DNA of 49,414 bases from Streptomyces oryzae. Its GTDB lineage: Bacteria > Actinomycetota > Actinomycetes > Streptomycetales > Streptomycetaceae. Position numbers and translations under genes: made by a program. This document shows, one piece after another, positions 33,746 to 43,082 of the stretch; position 1 is the stretch's first letter; each line of letters starts with the position of its first letter. Location: positions 1 to 49,414 of the forward strand of contig NZ_JADKMA010000029.1 of assembly GCF_017676365.1 (NCBI RefSeq), in the 5' to 3' direction. The notes under the pieces were generated by a model that saw only the letters and a list, made by a program, of their open reading frames with translations, did not search any database and was not told the DNA's origin.

Positions 33746-36130
33746 ATGCCGGAACACGAACCCCTCACCGATCGCGAGGCCGAGGCGCTGGACGCGCACT
33801 GGCGTGCCCTCAACTACCTCTCGGCCTGCCAGCTGTATCTGCGTGCCAACCCTCTGCTGCGCGAGCCGTTGCGGCCGGAACACATCAAGCCGAGGCTGCT
33901 GGGCCACTGGGGCACCTGTCCCGGTCTCACCTTCGTCTACACCCATCTCAACCGGCTGATCAGCGGGCGCGGGCAGCGTGCGATGGGCGTATGGGGGCCG
34001 GGGCACGGTGCCGCCGCCGTGCTGTCGGGCGCCTGGCTGGAGGGCAGCTATCAGGAGCTGCGGCCTGACGTGCCGCGGGACGTGGCTGGAATGGAGCGGC
34101 TGTTCGCGGAGTTCTCCCAGCCGGGCGGCGTCCCCAGCCATACGGCGCCGAGTGTCCCGGGGTCCATCCAGGAGGGCGGCGAGCTGGGTTACGCGCTGGC
34201 GCACGCCTACGGTGCCGCGTTCGACAATCCGGATCTGCTGGTGTGTGCGGTCGTCGGGGACGGCGAGGCGGAGACGGGGCCGCTGGCCACCTCCTGGCAC
34301 GCGAACAAGTTCCTGGACCCGGTGCACGACGGGGCCGTGCTGCCGGTGCTGCATCTGAACGGCTACAAGATCGCGAACCCGACGGTGCTGGCCCGGCTGC
34401 CCGAGGACGAGCTCGGCTCACTGATGCGCGGCTACGGCTACGACCCGCTCTTCGTCACGGCGGACCAGCACACCCCGCCGCTGGAGGCGCACCGCGCGCT
34501 TGCCGGGGCGTTCGACGCCGCGCTGGACCGGATCGGCGCCATCCAGCGTGCGGCCCGCTCGGGCGACGCCGACAGCGGGCGACCGCGCTGGCCCATGGTG
34601 GTGCTGCGTACGCCGAAGGGCTGGTCGGGTCCGCGGGAGCTGGACGGGGAGCCGGTGGAGGGCACCTGGCGCTCCCACCAGGTGCCGCTGCCCGGGGTAC
34701 GGGACGATCCGGAGCGGCTGCGGCAACTGGAGCGCTGGCTGCGCTCGTACGGCCCCGACGAGCTGTTCGACCAGGACGGCAGGCCGCGGCCCGAGGTGCT
34801 GGCGTGTGTGCCGGAGGGCGACCTGCGGCTGGGTTCCGTTCCGGAGGCGAACGGCGGCCGGCTGCTGCGCGAGCTTCCGGTGCCCGCTCTGGAGTCCTGC
34901 GCGGTGCCGGTGGAGCGGCCGGGGGCCGGGGCGCACGAGCCGACGCGGGCGCTCGGTGAGCTGCTGAAGGGGCTGCTGGCGGCCACCGAGGAGCGCCGTG
35001 ACTTCCGGCTGTTCGGCCCGGACGAGACGGACTCCAACCATCTGTCCGCCGTCTACGGCGCCTCGGACCGCGGCTGGCAGGCCGATCTGCTGCGTACGGA
35101 TGTCCATCTGGGCCGGCACGGCCGGGTGCTGGAAGTGCTCTCGGAACACCTGTGCCAGGGCTGGCTGGAGGGGTACGTACTGACCGGCAGGAGTGGGCTG
35201 TTCGCTTCGTACGAGGCGTTCGCCAATCTGGTAGCGAGCATGGCGGCGCAGCATGTGAAGTGGGTGCACAGCGCTCGGGAGGTGTCGTGGCGGCGGCCGG
35301 TCGCCGCGCTCAACTACCTGCTCACCTCGCACGCCTGGCGTCAGGACCACAACGGCTTCTCGCACCAGGACCCCGGCTTCATCGACCACGTACTGAGCAA
35401 GAGTCCCGACGTGGTGCGGGTCTATCTGCCGCCGGACACCAACACCCTGCTGTGCGTGGCCGATCACGCGCTGCGGACCCGGGACACGGTGAACGTGGTG
35501 GTGGCGGGCAAGCACCCCTGCTTCGACTGGCTCGACCTCGACCAGGCGCGGACCCACTGCGCGCGCGGCCTGGGGGTGTGGGAGTGGGCCGGGACGGAGC
35601 GCGGTGACACCGGGCCCGATGTGGTGCTGGCCTGCGCGGGCGACGTACCCACCCACGAGACGCTGGCCGCCGCCTCGCTGCTGCGCGAGTGGCTGCCCCA
35701 GCTGGCGGTGCGGGTCGTCAACGTGGTGGACATGGCGCGGCTGATGAGCCCGGCCGAGCACCCGCACGGGCTGAGCGACGCGGGGTTCGACACCCTCTTC
35801 ACCACGGACCGCCCGGTGATCTTCGCGTACCACGGCTATCCGTGGCTGGTGCACCGGCTGACCTACTCCCGCGCGGTACACGACCAGCTGGCGGTGCGCG
35901 GCTACCGCGAGTCCGGCGCGACGACGACGCCGTTCGACATGGTGGTGCGCAACGGCATGGACCGCTACCACCTGGTGATGGACGTCATCGACCGGACGGA
36001 GGGGCTCGGCGCACGAGCGGCTGGCGTCCGGCAGCGGGCGGCCGATCTGCGCGAACGGCACCGGAGCTATGTGGTCGAGCACGGCACGGACATGCCGGAG
36101 GTCACCGACTGGCGCTGGCCGGGCCGGTGA
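33746..36130 (+). CDS. xfp: Phosphoketolase (xylulose/fructose 6-phosphate type)
   Basis: A 794-residue thiamine-diphosphate enzyme that splits xylulose 5-phosphate (and often fructose 6-phosphate) with phosphate to acetyl phosphate plus a triose or tetrose phosphate. The cofactor motif is 'VVGDGEAETGPLATSWHANKF'-like (GDGE...N), 'GHWGTCPGLTFVYTHLNR' and 'GPGHGAAA' are phosphoketolase signatures, and 'WRQDHNGFSHQDPGFIDHV' is in the second half. Length is normal. ATG at 33746 gives the family-typical start 'LTDREAEALDAHWRALNYLSACQLYL'. There is no N-terminal disordered extension of the sort that targets encapsulin cargo. It is divergent from the GAF regulator and convergent with the encapsulin genes. 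Confidence 0.95.
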   Translation: MPEHEPLTDREAEALDAHWRALNYLSACQLYLRANPLLREPLRPEHIKPRLLGHWGTCPGLTFVYTHLNRLISGRGQRAMGVWGPGHGAAAVLSGAWLEGSYQELRPDVPRDVAGMERLFAEFSQPGGVPSHTAPSVPGSIQEGGELGYALAHAYGAAFDNPDLLVCAVVGDGEAETGPLATSWHANKFLDPVHDGAVLPVLHLNGYKIANPTVLARLPEDELGSLMRGYGYDPLFVTADQHTPPLEAHRALAGAFDAALDRIGAIQRAARSGDADSGRPRWPMVVLRTPKGWSGPRELDGEPVEGTWRSHQVPLPGVRDDPERLRQLERWLRSYGPDELFDQDGRPRPEVLACVPEGDLRLGSVPEANGGRLLRELPVPALESCAVPVERPGAGAHEPTRALGELLKGLLAATEERRDFRLFGPDETDSNHLSAVYGASDRGWQADLLRTDVHLGRHGRVLEVLSEHLCQGWLEGYVLTGRSGLFASYEAFANLVASMAAQHVKWVHSAREVSWRRPVAALNYLLTSHAWRQDHNGFSHQDPGFIDHVLSKSPDVVRVYLPPDTNTLLCVADHALRTRDTVNVVVAGKHPCFDWLDLDQARTHCARGLGVWEWAGTERGDTGPDVVLACAGDVPTHETLAAASLLREWLPQLAVRVVNVVDMARLMSPAEHPHGLSDAGFDTLFTTDRPVIFAYHGYPWLVHRLTYSRAVHDQLAVRGYRESGATTTPFDMVVRNGMDRYHLVMDVIDRTEGLGARAAGVRQRAADLRERHRSYVVEHGTDMPEVTDWRWPGR

Positions 36131-36142
36131 CCTCCGTGACCG

Positions 36143-36188
36143 CCAGGTGCCGTCCCGCCCCTGCCACCGGGGGCCGGACGGCACCTGG
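36143..36188. terminator. Bidirectional terminator hairpin
   Basis: CCAGGTGCCGTCC (36143-36155) pairs perfectly with GGACGGCACCTGG (36176-36188), and the 20-base loop can form an inner CCCC/GGGG stem. It lies between the convergent phosphoketolase and encapsulin genes, 13 bp after one stop and 2 bp before the other. No U-run follows, as in many Streptomyces terminators. Confidence 0.8.
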
Positions 36189-36190
36189 GG

Positions 36191-37573
36191 TCAGACCTCC
36201 ACGTCCTCCAGGATGCCGAGCGCGTCGGGCACCAGCACGGCGGCGGAGAAGTAGGCGCTGACGAGGTAGGAGATCAGCGCCCGGTCGTCGATGCCCATGA
36301 AGCGGACGTTAAGGCCGGGCTCGACCTCGTCGGGGATCCCCGTCTGGTGCAGCCCGATGACGCCCTGGTCCGCCACTCCGGTGCGCATGGCCAGCACCGA
36401 GGTCGTGCCGTCCTCGCGCACCGGGATCTTGTCGCAGGGCAGCAGCGGGATGCCGCGCCACGCGTGTGCCCTGCGGCCCTCGACCTCGGTCCGCTCGGGG
36501 TAGATTCCGCGCTTGCTGCACTCCCGGCCGATGGCGGCGATGGCACGCGGATGCGCCAGCAGATAGCGGGTCTTGCGGCGGCGGGAGATCAGCTCGTCCA
36601 TGTCCTCGGGGGTCGGCGGGCCCGAGCGGGTACGGATGCGCTGGCTGAGGTCCGCGTTGTACAGCAGCCCGAACTCGCGGTTGTTGACGAGCTCGTTCTC
36701 CTGGCGCTCGCGCAGCGCCTCGACGGTCAGCCGCAGCTGCTCCTGGACCTGGTTCATCGGATCGTTGTAGATGTCCGCTACCCGGCTGTGCACCCTGAGC
36801 ACGGTCTGCGCGACGGCCAGCTCGTATTCGCGGGGCGCCAGTTCGTAGTCGACGAACGTGCCCGGCAGCAGCTGCTCGCCGGTGTGGCCGGAGGCGAGCG
36901 CGATATCGGCTTCGCCGCGCCGGTTCTGCGCGGGGACGGCGCGGGAGAGCACCGCGTCGAGGTGGTCGCGCAGCGGCCGTGAGGCGTCCGCCGTCTGCTG
37001 GAACGTGCTGCGCGGCAGCGCCAGCACGGTGCAGCGTGTGGTGGCGCGCAGGGTGCACTCCCACCTGCCGGGCTCGTGGGTGAGAATCTGGTCGCCGGCG
37101 TGGTCGCCGTCCGCGATGACGCCGAGTTCGATCTCCTCGTCGTACTGCCCGGCGGCCTGCTTGACGACCCGGCCGTGCGCGATCAGCAGCAGCTCCTCGG
37201 CGGGTTCGCCGCGGGTGGCGAGTGCGTCGCCGGGTGCGTACTCGCGCTGGGTGAAGCCGTCGGCCAGGGCGCGCAGTGCCGCCTCGTCCTCCAGGCCGCG
37301 CAGCAGCGGGATCTCCCGCAGCTCGGCCGGGATGACGCTGATGTCCGCTCCCGTGGAGACGAACTCGATCCTGCCGTCGCCCAGGGTGTGGGTGAGCCGC
37401 CGGTTGACGCGGTAGGTGCCGCCGGTGGTCTCGGTCCAGGGCAGTACGCGCAGCAGCCAGCGCGGGGAGATCCCCTGCATCTGCGGCGGCGTCTTGGTCG
37501 TGGTGGTGAGCTTGCGCGCGGCCGCTGTGGAGAGGCTGGAGCGGTCCTGCCGGACTTCTTCGGGGTGCGTCAT
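36191..37573 (-). CDS. Family 2B encapsulin shell protein (EshA-like), second copy
   Basis: A 460-residue shell protein of the family 2B encapsulins, an HK97-fold nanocompartment with a CRP-like cyclic-nucleotide-binding domain inserted. The N-terminal '[22 protein letters not shown]' and '[11 protein letters not shown]', and the C-terminal '[41 protein letters not shown]' (seen in parts) are diagnostic. The insertion spans about residues 85-215; its phosphate-binding region reads '[13 protein letters not shown]', keeping an Arg but departing from the CRP consensus. In Streptomyces such shells (also known as EshA) commonly accompany terpene cyclases, polyprenyl transferases or xylulokinases. 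The gene follows a paralogous shell gene by 68 bp, so mixed shells are possible. Confidence 0.9.
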   Translation of the reverse strand: MTHPEEVRQDRSSLSTAAARKLTTTTKTPPQMQGISPRWLLRVLPWTETTGGTYRVNRRLTHTLGDGRIEFVSTGADISVIPAELREIPLLRGLEDEAALRALADGFTQREYAPGDALATRGEPAEELLLIAHGRVVKQAAGQYDEEIELGVIADGDHAGDQILTHEPGRWECTLRATTRCTVLALPRSTFQQTADASRPLRDHLDAVLSRAVPAQNRRGEADIALASGHTGEQLLPGTFVDYELAPREYELAVAQTVLRVHSRVADIYNDPMNQVQEQLRLTVEALRERQENELVNNREFGLLYNADLSQRIRTRSGPPTPEDMDELISRRRKTRYLLAHPRAIAAIGRECSKRGIYPERTEVEGRRAHAWRGIPLLPCDKIPVREDGTTSVLAMRTGVADQGVIGLHQTGIPDEVEPGLNVRFMGIDDRALISYLVSAYFSAAVLVPDALGILEDVEV

Positions 37574-37641
37574 CTCTCGCCAGTTCCTGGTGTTTCCGAC
37601 TGCCTGATTGCTCGTCTACGACGTCCTGCGACGGCTCTGCG

Positions 37642-39066
37642 TCAGTGCCCGATCTCGACGTCCTCGAGAATTCCGAGTGCGTCCGGCACGAGCACGGCAG
37701 CGGAGTAGTAAGCGCTCACCAGATAGGACATGACGGCCTTTTCGTTGATGCCCATGAAGCGGACCGAAAGGCTCGGGCTGTACTCGTCGGGAATTCCCGT
37801 CTGGTGCAGTCCGACGACCCCCTGTGCCTTCTCGCCGGTGCGCATGGCGAGGACGGAGGTGCTGCCCTGCCGGCTGACCGGGATCTTGTTGCAGGGCAGG
37901 ATGGGGACGCCGCGCCAGGCGGGCACGGAGTGACCCTCGTAGTCGACGGACTGCGGATACAGGCCGCGCCTGCTGAACTCGCGGCCGATCGCGGCGATCG
38001 CCTTGGGGTGAGCAAGGATGACGCTGGGGTCCTTCCACACGGTGGCCAGCAGCTCGTCGAGGTCGTCCGGGGTGGGCGGGCCTGAACGGGTGTGGATGCG
38101 CTGCTTCATCCCGGCGTTGTGCAGCAGTCCGATCTGCCGGTTGTTGACCAGCTCGTTCTCCTGGCGCTCGCGCAGCGCCTCGACGGTCAGGCGCAGCTGC
38201 TCCTCGAGCTGGTTCATGGGGTGGTTGTACAGATCGGCGACCCTGGTGTGGACGCGCAGCACGGTCTGGGCGACTTCCAGTTCGTACTCGCGGGGGCTGA
38301 TGTCGTAGTCGACGAACGTGCCCGGCAGCGCCGGCTCGCCCACGTGCCCGGACGCCAGCTCGATCGCGGACTCGCCGTCCTCCGTGCGCTGGTGCGGGAT
38401 CAGGGAGCGGGTCGAGGCGAGATGGGCGCGAAGCGAGTCGGAGTCGGCGAGAACCGCGTCGAACGCGCGCCGTTCCAGGGTGAGGACGGTGCCGCTGGTG
38501 AGCGAGGTGAGGGTGTGGTCCCAGGTGCCGGCCTCGCCGGTCAGCCGGTCGTCGCCGACGAAGTCGCCGTCCGCGAGTACGCCCTGGGCGATGTCCTGGT
38601 CGTACCTGCCGTGGACGGAGCGGCGCAGCTTGCCGTGCGCGATCAGCACCAGCCGGTCGGCGGGCTGCCCCTCCTCGACGATCACTTCGCCGGGGCCGAA
38701 GTCGCGCTGCTCGCAGCGGCCGGCGAGGGCCTCCAGCGTCTCGCCGTCCTCGAAGCCGCGCAGCGCCGGCAGCTCCGTCAGCTCCAGCGGGATGACCCGG
38801 ACCTCGGCGCCGGTGGAGACGAACTCGACGCGGCCGTCGCCCAGGGTGTGGGTGAGCCGCCGGTTCACCCGGAAGGTGCCGCCGGTCACCTGCACCCAGG
38901 GCAGGACCCGCAGCAGCCACCGCGAGGTGACCCCCTGCATCTGCGGGGGTGTCTTCGTGGTGGTCGCGAGATTCCGTGCCGCTGTTGTGGCGAGGCTCTG
39001 CTGCGCCTGTCCCGGCGTCTGCTCCGCGCCCTCGTTACCGGAATTCCGCTCCGCCGCAGTCGTCAT
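37642..39066 (-). CDS. Family 2B encapsulin shell protein (EshA-like), first copy
   Basis: A 474-residue paralogue of the next gene downstream, alike over the whole length: N-terminal '[22 protein letters not shown]', long helix region '[19 protein letters not shown]', '[16 protein letters not shown]' and C-terminal '[16 protein letters not shown]'. The inserted cyclic-nucleotide-binding-like domain (about residues 100-235) has '[13 protein letters not shown]' where the paralogue has '[13 protein letters not shown]', so the Arg expected to hold the nucleotide phosphate is missing. Its N-terminus is about 14 residues longer, Gln/Asn/Glu-rich and probably disordered. ATG at 39066 is favoured over 39099 because a purine-rich site lies upstream only of the former. 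A plausible promoter lies 52-81 bp upstream. Confidence 0.9.
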   Translation of the reverse strand: MTTAAERNSGNEGAEQTPGQAQQSLATTAARNLATTTKTPPQMQGVTSRWLLRVLPWVQVTGGTFRVNRRLTHTLGDGRVEFVSTGAEVRVIPLELTELPALRGFEDGETLEALAGRCEQRDFGPGEVIVEEGQPADRLVLIAHGKLRRSVHGRYDQDIAQGVLADGDFVGDDRLTGEAGTWDHTLTSLTSGTVLTLERRAFDAVLADSDSLRAHLASTRSLIPHQRTEDGESAIELASGHVGEPALPGTFVDYDISPREYELEVAQTVLRVHTRVADLYNHPMNQLEEQLRLTVEALRERQENELVNNRQIGLLHNAGMKQRIHTRSGPPTPDDLDELLATVWKDPSVILAHPKAIAAIGREFSRRGLYPQSVDYEGHSVPAWRGVPILPCNKIPVSRQGSTSVLAMRTGEKAQGVVGLHQTGIPDEYSPSLSVRFMGINEKAVMSYLVSAYYSAAVLVPDALGILEDVEIGH

Positions 39067-39632
39067 CCGACACCGCCAATCCTCGTGATCATCTGTCAAT
39101 TCGCGCGCTGCGGCTCGAAGCTAGGTGAGGCGCGCGAGGGGCGGCAATCGCTCAAAAGATGACGCCGCCTTCCGAATGTCCGCACGATTCCCGGGGTAAA
39201 GGCCGCCGTTGACTCCGGCCTCATTAACTGACGGTGACGAAAATCGGGCAACTCTCACCGTGCGCGACCTTTCCGATGCGTTTTGTGCCCACCCCGTCAC
39301 GAAACCCGCCAGGATGTGCAGGCGCGCCATGGGAGCGCACGGCACGAGGTCCGCGCCCGCCGTCCGACTCCGCAAGACCACTCGGTAAACTCGGCGGATC
39401 ACGAGGGGAACGAAGCGGACCCACGGCATGGAAAGGGGCCCACGGACCACAGAGGGAGTGCGCCCGGACACCACGCCCGCACCTCGACCAGATGCGGGCG
39501 CCACCCGACCAAGCGGCTGCCGACCGGCACACCGGTCACAATTCGGCGGCTTCGGGGGCTCTTCGGCCCTTCTCGTGCATGCACCGAGCCCGATGAGGTA
39601 CGTAAGGGACGGCGAGAAGGGGGTGAGCAGCG
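39067..39632. other. Divergent intergenic region between encapsulin and Rv1733c-like genes
   Basis: A 566-bp region with no convincing gene; open frames here have neither domain motifs nor good ribosome sites. Its left end contains a candidate promoter for the encapsulin operon. The part around 39230-39290 is less GC-rich than the rest. I see no strong repeat. Confidence 0.5.
39118..39147 (-). promoter_or_regulatory. Candidate promoter of the encapsulin operon
   Basis: On the minus strand TTGCCG (39147-39142) and TAGCTT (39123-39118) are 18 bp apart, similar to the -35 and -10 boxes of the major Streptomyces sigma factor. Transcription would begin near 39111, about 45 bp before the start codon at 39066. 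Confidence 0.35.
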
Positions 39633-40235
39633 GTGCGCTCTGTTGTCGGCCTGTGGCGCTGGCGTGGAAATCCGCTGTGCCGCCGCAGCGACCGCCGTGA
39701 GGCCTGGCTGTCCCTGTGGGCCGCGCTGCTGATCGTCCTGGGCACCCCACTGGCGGGCTGGGGCGCGGCGGAGGCGGCCCACGGAGCACTGCTGAACACG
39801 GCGCAGGAGCAGCAGCACGAAAGACAGCGGACCTGGGCGACGGTCGCGCATGTGACCGTGCTCCCGCCACTGGACTCCGAGACGGAGACGGCCGCCGGTG
39901 CCCCCAACCGGAACCGGGTCACGGCGCACTGGACGGGGCGCGACGGCAGCCGGCACACCGGCGTGGTGATGCTGCGCCATCCTGTGCAGCCCGGCAGCCG
40001 CTTCCCGGTATGGGCCGATGCGCACGGCCGTCTGACGTCCCGTCCGATGAGCGCGCGCAGCGCCGGCTCGTACTCGCTGCTGGCCGGGCTGGCCGCTGCC
40101 GCCGTCACAGCCGGAGTGCTGGAGGCCGGGCGCCGCACGACCGTACGGCTGCTGCTGCGGCGCCGGTACGCGCGCTGGGACGAGGAGTGGGGGCGGATCG
40201 GCCCCGACTGGGGCCGCACCGGCACCAGTAGCTGA
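39633..40235 (+). CDS. Rv1733c-like membrane protein
   Basis: A 200-residue protein with an N-terminal transmembrane helix (about residues 25-47, 'AWLSLWAALLIVLGTPLAGWGAA'), an extracytoplasmic domain ('ATVAHVTVLPP', 'VTAHWTGRDGSRHTGVVMLRHPVQPGSRFPVWADAHG' in parts) and a second helix (about 150-167). This two-helix layout with the 'G...VWVD..G' motif is that of the Rv1733c family, which is expanded in Streptomyces; the function is unknown. GTG at 39633 has GAGAAGGGGG upstream. It is a single gene. Confidence 0.82.
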   Translation: MRSVVGLWRWRGNPLCRRSDRREAWLSLWAALLIVLGTPLAGWGAAEAAHGALLNTAQEQQHERQRTWATVAHVTVLPPLDSETETAAGAPNRNRVTAHWTGRDGSRHTGVVMLRHPVQPGSRFPVWADAHGRLTSRPMSARSAGSYSLLAGLAAAAVTAGVLEAGRRTTVRLLLRRRYARWDEEWGRIGPDWGRTGTSS

Positions 40236-40260
40236 GGGATTCCGGGCCGGTTCCGAAGAA

Positions 40261-40389
40261 CTCCCCAGGAGCTCCCCAGGAGATTCCCAAGAGATCCCGA
40301 AGCGGCCCCGAAGGGGTTCCGGAGAGGTGTCCGCGCCGGTCACGGAGAGGTGTCCGTGCCGGTCACGAAGCGGTGTCCGTGCCGGTCAC
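40261..40389 (+). repeat. Tandem repeats after the Rv1733c-like gene
   Basis: CTCCCCAGGAG occurs twice in tandem (40261-40282). Further on a 23-bp unit (GGAGAGGTGTCCGTGCCGGTCAC) occurs three times head to tail at 40321-40343, 40344-40366 and 40367-40389, with one to three differences. The 285-bp region otherwise holds no gene and leads to the beta-helix/AAA+ gene. The repeats may bind a protein or may simply be slippage products. Confidence 0.85.
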
Positions 40390-40520
40390 TCGGTTGGACC
40401 CGTCAACGCCGACCACCAGCGCACGCTACGGTGGTGCGGCCGGCACGGGCGGCTCACTCCGCGTTCCGTGCGACAGGCTTAACGCATCTTGGCACGCACG
40501 AGGTTGGGGCACAGCACTCC

Positions 40521-43028
40521 ATGGGACAGGGCTCGGTCCAGGTGACGCACAGCGGCACGTCGCGGTGGCGGCGGCGCACGGGCGAATACGCGACGGTGTC
40601 CGCCGCGCTGGAGGCGGCGGGAGACGGTGACGTCCTCACCGTGGCGCCCGGCACCTACCGGGAAAACCTCGTCATCGACCGCATGGTGACCCTGCGCGGC
40701 CCGGAGCGAGGCGGCTCCGGGCCTGTTCGTATCGCCCCCGCCGACGGGGTGGCAGTGACCGTGCGCTCCGCGGCGCTCGTACAGGACCTCCAGATCGAGG
40801 GCCAGGACTCGGCAGTGCCCGCCGTGCTGGTGGAGGACGCGGCTCCGGAGCTTGCCGGGCTGCGGGTGATGACCCGCTCGGCCTCGGGCATCGAGGTACG
40901 CGCCGGTGCCCGGCCCACCGTGCGGCGCTGCACCGTGGACAACCCGGCCGGGATCGGCCTCAGCATCACCGGCGGCGCTAGCGGCGTCTACGAGGAGTGC
41001 GAGGTGGTTGCCGCCGGTCAGTCCGGTGTCCTGGTGCGGGACGGCGCACGCCCGCGGCTCGCGCACTGCCGGGTGCACCTCGCCTCGGGGGCCGGTATCG
41101 CGCTCCAGGGCGAGGGCAGCACGCTGGAGGCGCTCGACTGCGAGGTGTACGAGATCAAAGGCAGCGGGCTGCGCGTCGCTTCGCGCGCCAGCGGGCACTT
41201 CACCGACTGCCGGGTGCACCGCACCTCGGCCGACGGGGTCACCCTGGAGGCCGACGCCGTGCTCACCCTCGCCGACTGCGACATCCACGACATCCCGGAG
41301 AACGCGGTCGATCTGCGCTCCCGTTCCGTGCTGACGCTGACCCGCTCCACCGTGCGCCGCTTCGGCCGCAACGGTCTGTCGGTGTGGGACCCGGGCACCC
41401 GCGCGGATGCCAACGGCTGCGAGATACACGACAGTACGGGCGACTATCCGGCGGTGTGGGTCAGCGACGGTGCCACGGCGGTGCTGGACACCTGCCGGGT
41501 GCACTCGGTGCCCGACGCGCTGTTCGTGCTCGACCGGGGTTCGCGCGCCGACGTGCTCGACAGCGACCTCTCCCAGGTGCGCGGTACGGCCGTCTCGGTG
41601 AGCGACGGTGCCGTCGTACAGCTGGACGACTGCCGGATCAGCAAGGCGGCCACCGGTGCCTGGTTCCGCGACCACGGCAGCGGCGGTGTGCTCAACGGCT
41701 GCACCATCGACCAGGCGGCGACCGGCGTCATCGTCACCAAGGGCGCGGATCCCACCATCGAGCGCTGCACGGTGAGCGGTTCAGGGGAGGCCGGGTTCTA
41801 TGTGTCCGCCGAGGGGCGCGGAACGTTCCACAACTGCCGGGTGACCGGCTCGCGCGGCTACGGATTCCACATCATCGACGGCTGCCGCACCACGCTGCGC
41901 CGCTGCCGCACCGACCGGTGCACGCGCGGCGGCTACGAGTTCGCCGAAGAGGGCCCGACAGTCGAGGACTGCTCCAGCGACGAGAGCGCCGCCACTGTCA
42001 CCGCGCTGCCCGCCACCGCCGACGCCGCGGCCCCCTCTCCCGCAGCGGCCGGCGGCGGGTCCGGCGACGGCTCCACCGGGCTGCTGACCGCACAGGCCGC
42101 CCTCCCCCGGCAGCGTTCGGGCAGCACGCCCGCGACGGCGCCGGAGCCGGCCGCACTGGCGGGCGGCCCCGCGGCTTCGGGCGAGGGCGCATCCAGCGAG
42201 TCGGACGAGCAGGCGGCGCGCCCGGCCAAGGATGTACTGGGCGAACTCGACGCGCTGGTGGGCCTGGAGAGCGTCAAGCGCGAGGTCCGGGCGCTCACCG
42301 ACATGATCGAGGTCGGCCGCAGGCGGGAGGCCGCCGGGCTCAAGGCCGCATCCGCGCGGCGGCACCTGGTCTTCACCGGCTCCCCCGGCACCGGCAAGAC
42401 CACGGTGGCCCGGCTCTACGGCGAGATCCTGCACTCCCTCGGAGTGCTGCGGCGCGGGCATCTGGTCGAGGTCTCCCGCGTCGATCTGGTGGGCGAGCAC
42501 ATCGGCTCCACGGCGATCCGCACCCAGGAGGCGTTCGAGAAGGCCAAGGGCGGCGTGCTGTTCATCGACGAGGCGTACGCACTTGCCCCGCAGGACTCCG
42601 GCCGCGACTTCGGCCGGGAGGCCATCGACACGCTGGTGAAGCTGATGGAGGACCACCGCGACGACGTGGTGGTCATCGTGGCGGGCTATACGACCGAGAT
42701 GGAGCACTTCCTGGCCGCCAACCCGGGCGTCGCCTCGCGCTTCTCGCGCACCATCACCTTCGGTGACTACGCGCCGGAGGAGCTGCTGCACATCGTGGAG
42801 CAACAGGCCGACGAGCACGAATACCACTTGGGCGAGGGCGCGCGGCAGGCACTGCTCGGCTACTTCGCGCGGCTGCCCAAGGGCCCCTCGTTCGGCAACG
42901 GGCGCACCGCGCGGCAGACGTTCGAGGCGATGGTCGAGCGGCACGCGGGCCGGGTCGCACAGCTGCCCGACCCGAGCACCGAGGACCTCACCCTGCTCTA
43001 CCCCTCCGACCTGCCAGGGTCGGACTGA
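40521..43028 (+). CDS. Right-handed beta-helix protein fused to CbxX/EccA-like AAA+ ATPase
   Basis: An 835-residue two-part protein. Residues 20-490 are a right-handed parallel beta-helix: about 20 turns of 22-25 residues with recurring units such as '[18 protein letters not shown]' and '[18 protein letters not shown]', after the pectate-lyase-like opening '[31 protein letters not shown]'. A Ser/Ala/Pro linker (about 490-560) leads to a CbxX/CfqX-type AAA+ domain with Walker A 'GSPGTGKTT', Walker B '[10 protein letters not shown]' and arginine finger '[10 protein letters not shown]'. Similar ATPases serve type VII secretion (EccA) and Rubisco activation, but no esx or rbc genes are present. 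ATG at 40521 has only a weak ribosome site. Confidence 0.88.
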   Translation: MGQGSVQVTHSGTSRWRRRTGEYATVSAALEAAGDGDVLTVAPGTYRENLVIDRMVTLRGPERGGSGPVRIAPADGVAVTVRSAALVQDLQIEGQDSAVPAVLVEDAAPELAGLRVMTRSASGIEVRAGARPTVRRCTVDNPAGIGLSITGGASGVYEECEVVAAGQSGVLVRDGARPRLAHCRVHLASGAGIALQGEGSTLEALDCEVYEIKGSGLRVASRASGHFTDCRVHRTSADGVTLEADAVLTLADCDIHDIPENAVDLRSRSVLTLTRSTVRRFGRNGLSVWDPGTRADANGCEIHDSTGDYPAVWVSDGATAVLDTCRVHSVPDALFVLDRGSRADVLDSDLSQVRGTAVSVSDGAVVQLDDCRISKAATGAWFRDHGSGGVLNGCTIDQAATGVIVTKGADPTIERCTVSGSGEAGFYVSAEGRGTFHNCRVTGSRGYGFHIIDGCRTTLRRCRTDRCTRGGYEFAEEGPTVEDCSSDESAATVTALPATADAAAPSPAAAGGGSGDGSTGLLTAQAALPRQRSGSTPATAPEPAALAGGPAASGEGASSESDEQAARPAKDVLGELDALVGLESVKREVRALTDMIEVGRRREAAGLKAASARRHLVFTGSPGTGKTTVARLYGEILHSLGVLRRGHLVEVSRVDLVGEHIGSTAIRTQEAFEKAKGGVLFIDEAYALAPQDSGRDFGREAIDTLVKLMEDHRDDVVVIVAGYTTEMEHFLAANPGVASRFSRTITFGDYAPEELLHIVEQQADEHEYHLGEGARQALLGYFARLPKGPSFGNGRTARQTFEAMVERHAGRVAQLPDPSTEDLTLLYPSDLPGSD

Positions 43029-43042
43029 GCAGCGCTCTGCCT

Positions 43043-43082
43043 CTCCGGCCTGCCCGGCTCATGCCTCCGGCCTGCCCGGCTC
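43043..43082. repeat. 18-bp direct repeat in the convergent gene junction
   Basis: CTCCGGCCTGCCCGGCTC is found at 43043-43060 and 43065-43082. TCGGACTGAGC, which includes the beta-helix gene's own stop codon, is also repeated (43020-43030 and 43081-43091). The end of the upstream gene thus appears to be partly duplicated, and the repeats reach into the 3' end of the convergent membrane protein gene. Confidence 0.7.

Noticed and set aside
33746..36130. Phosphoketolase as encapsulin cargo
   Set aside because: It begins directly with the conserved catalytic-domain sequence and lacks a disordered N-terminal extension; it is also on the opposite strand, behind a terminator.
36191..39066. Geosmin or 2-methylisoborneol synthesis locus
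   Set aside because: EshA-like encapsulins are often beside terpene cyclase genes, so I looked for one on both sides; none of the neighbouring proteins has the DDxxD or NSE-type terpene synthase motifs.
40521..43028. Type VII secretion (esx) locus because of the EccA-like ATPase
   Set aside because: No WXG100, EccB, EccC, EccD or mycosin-like genes are present in the window.
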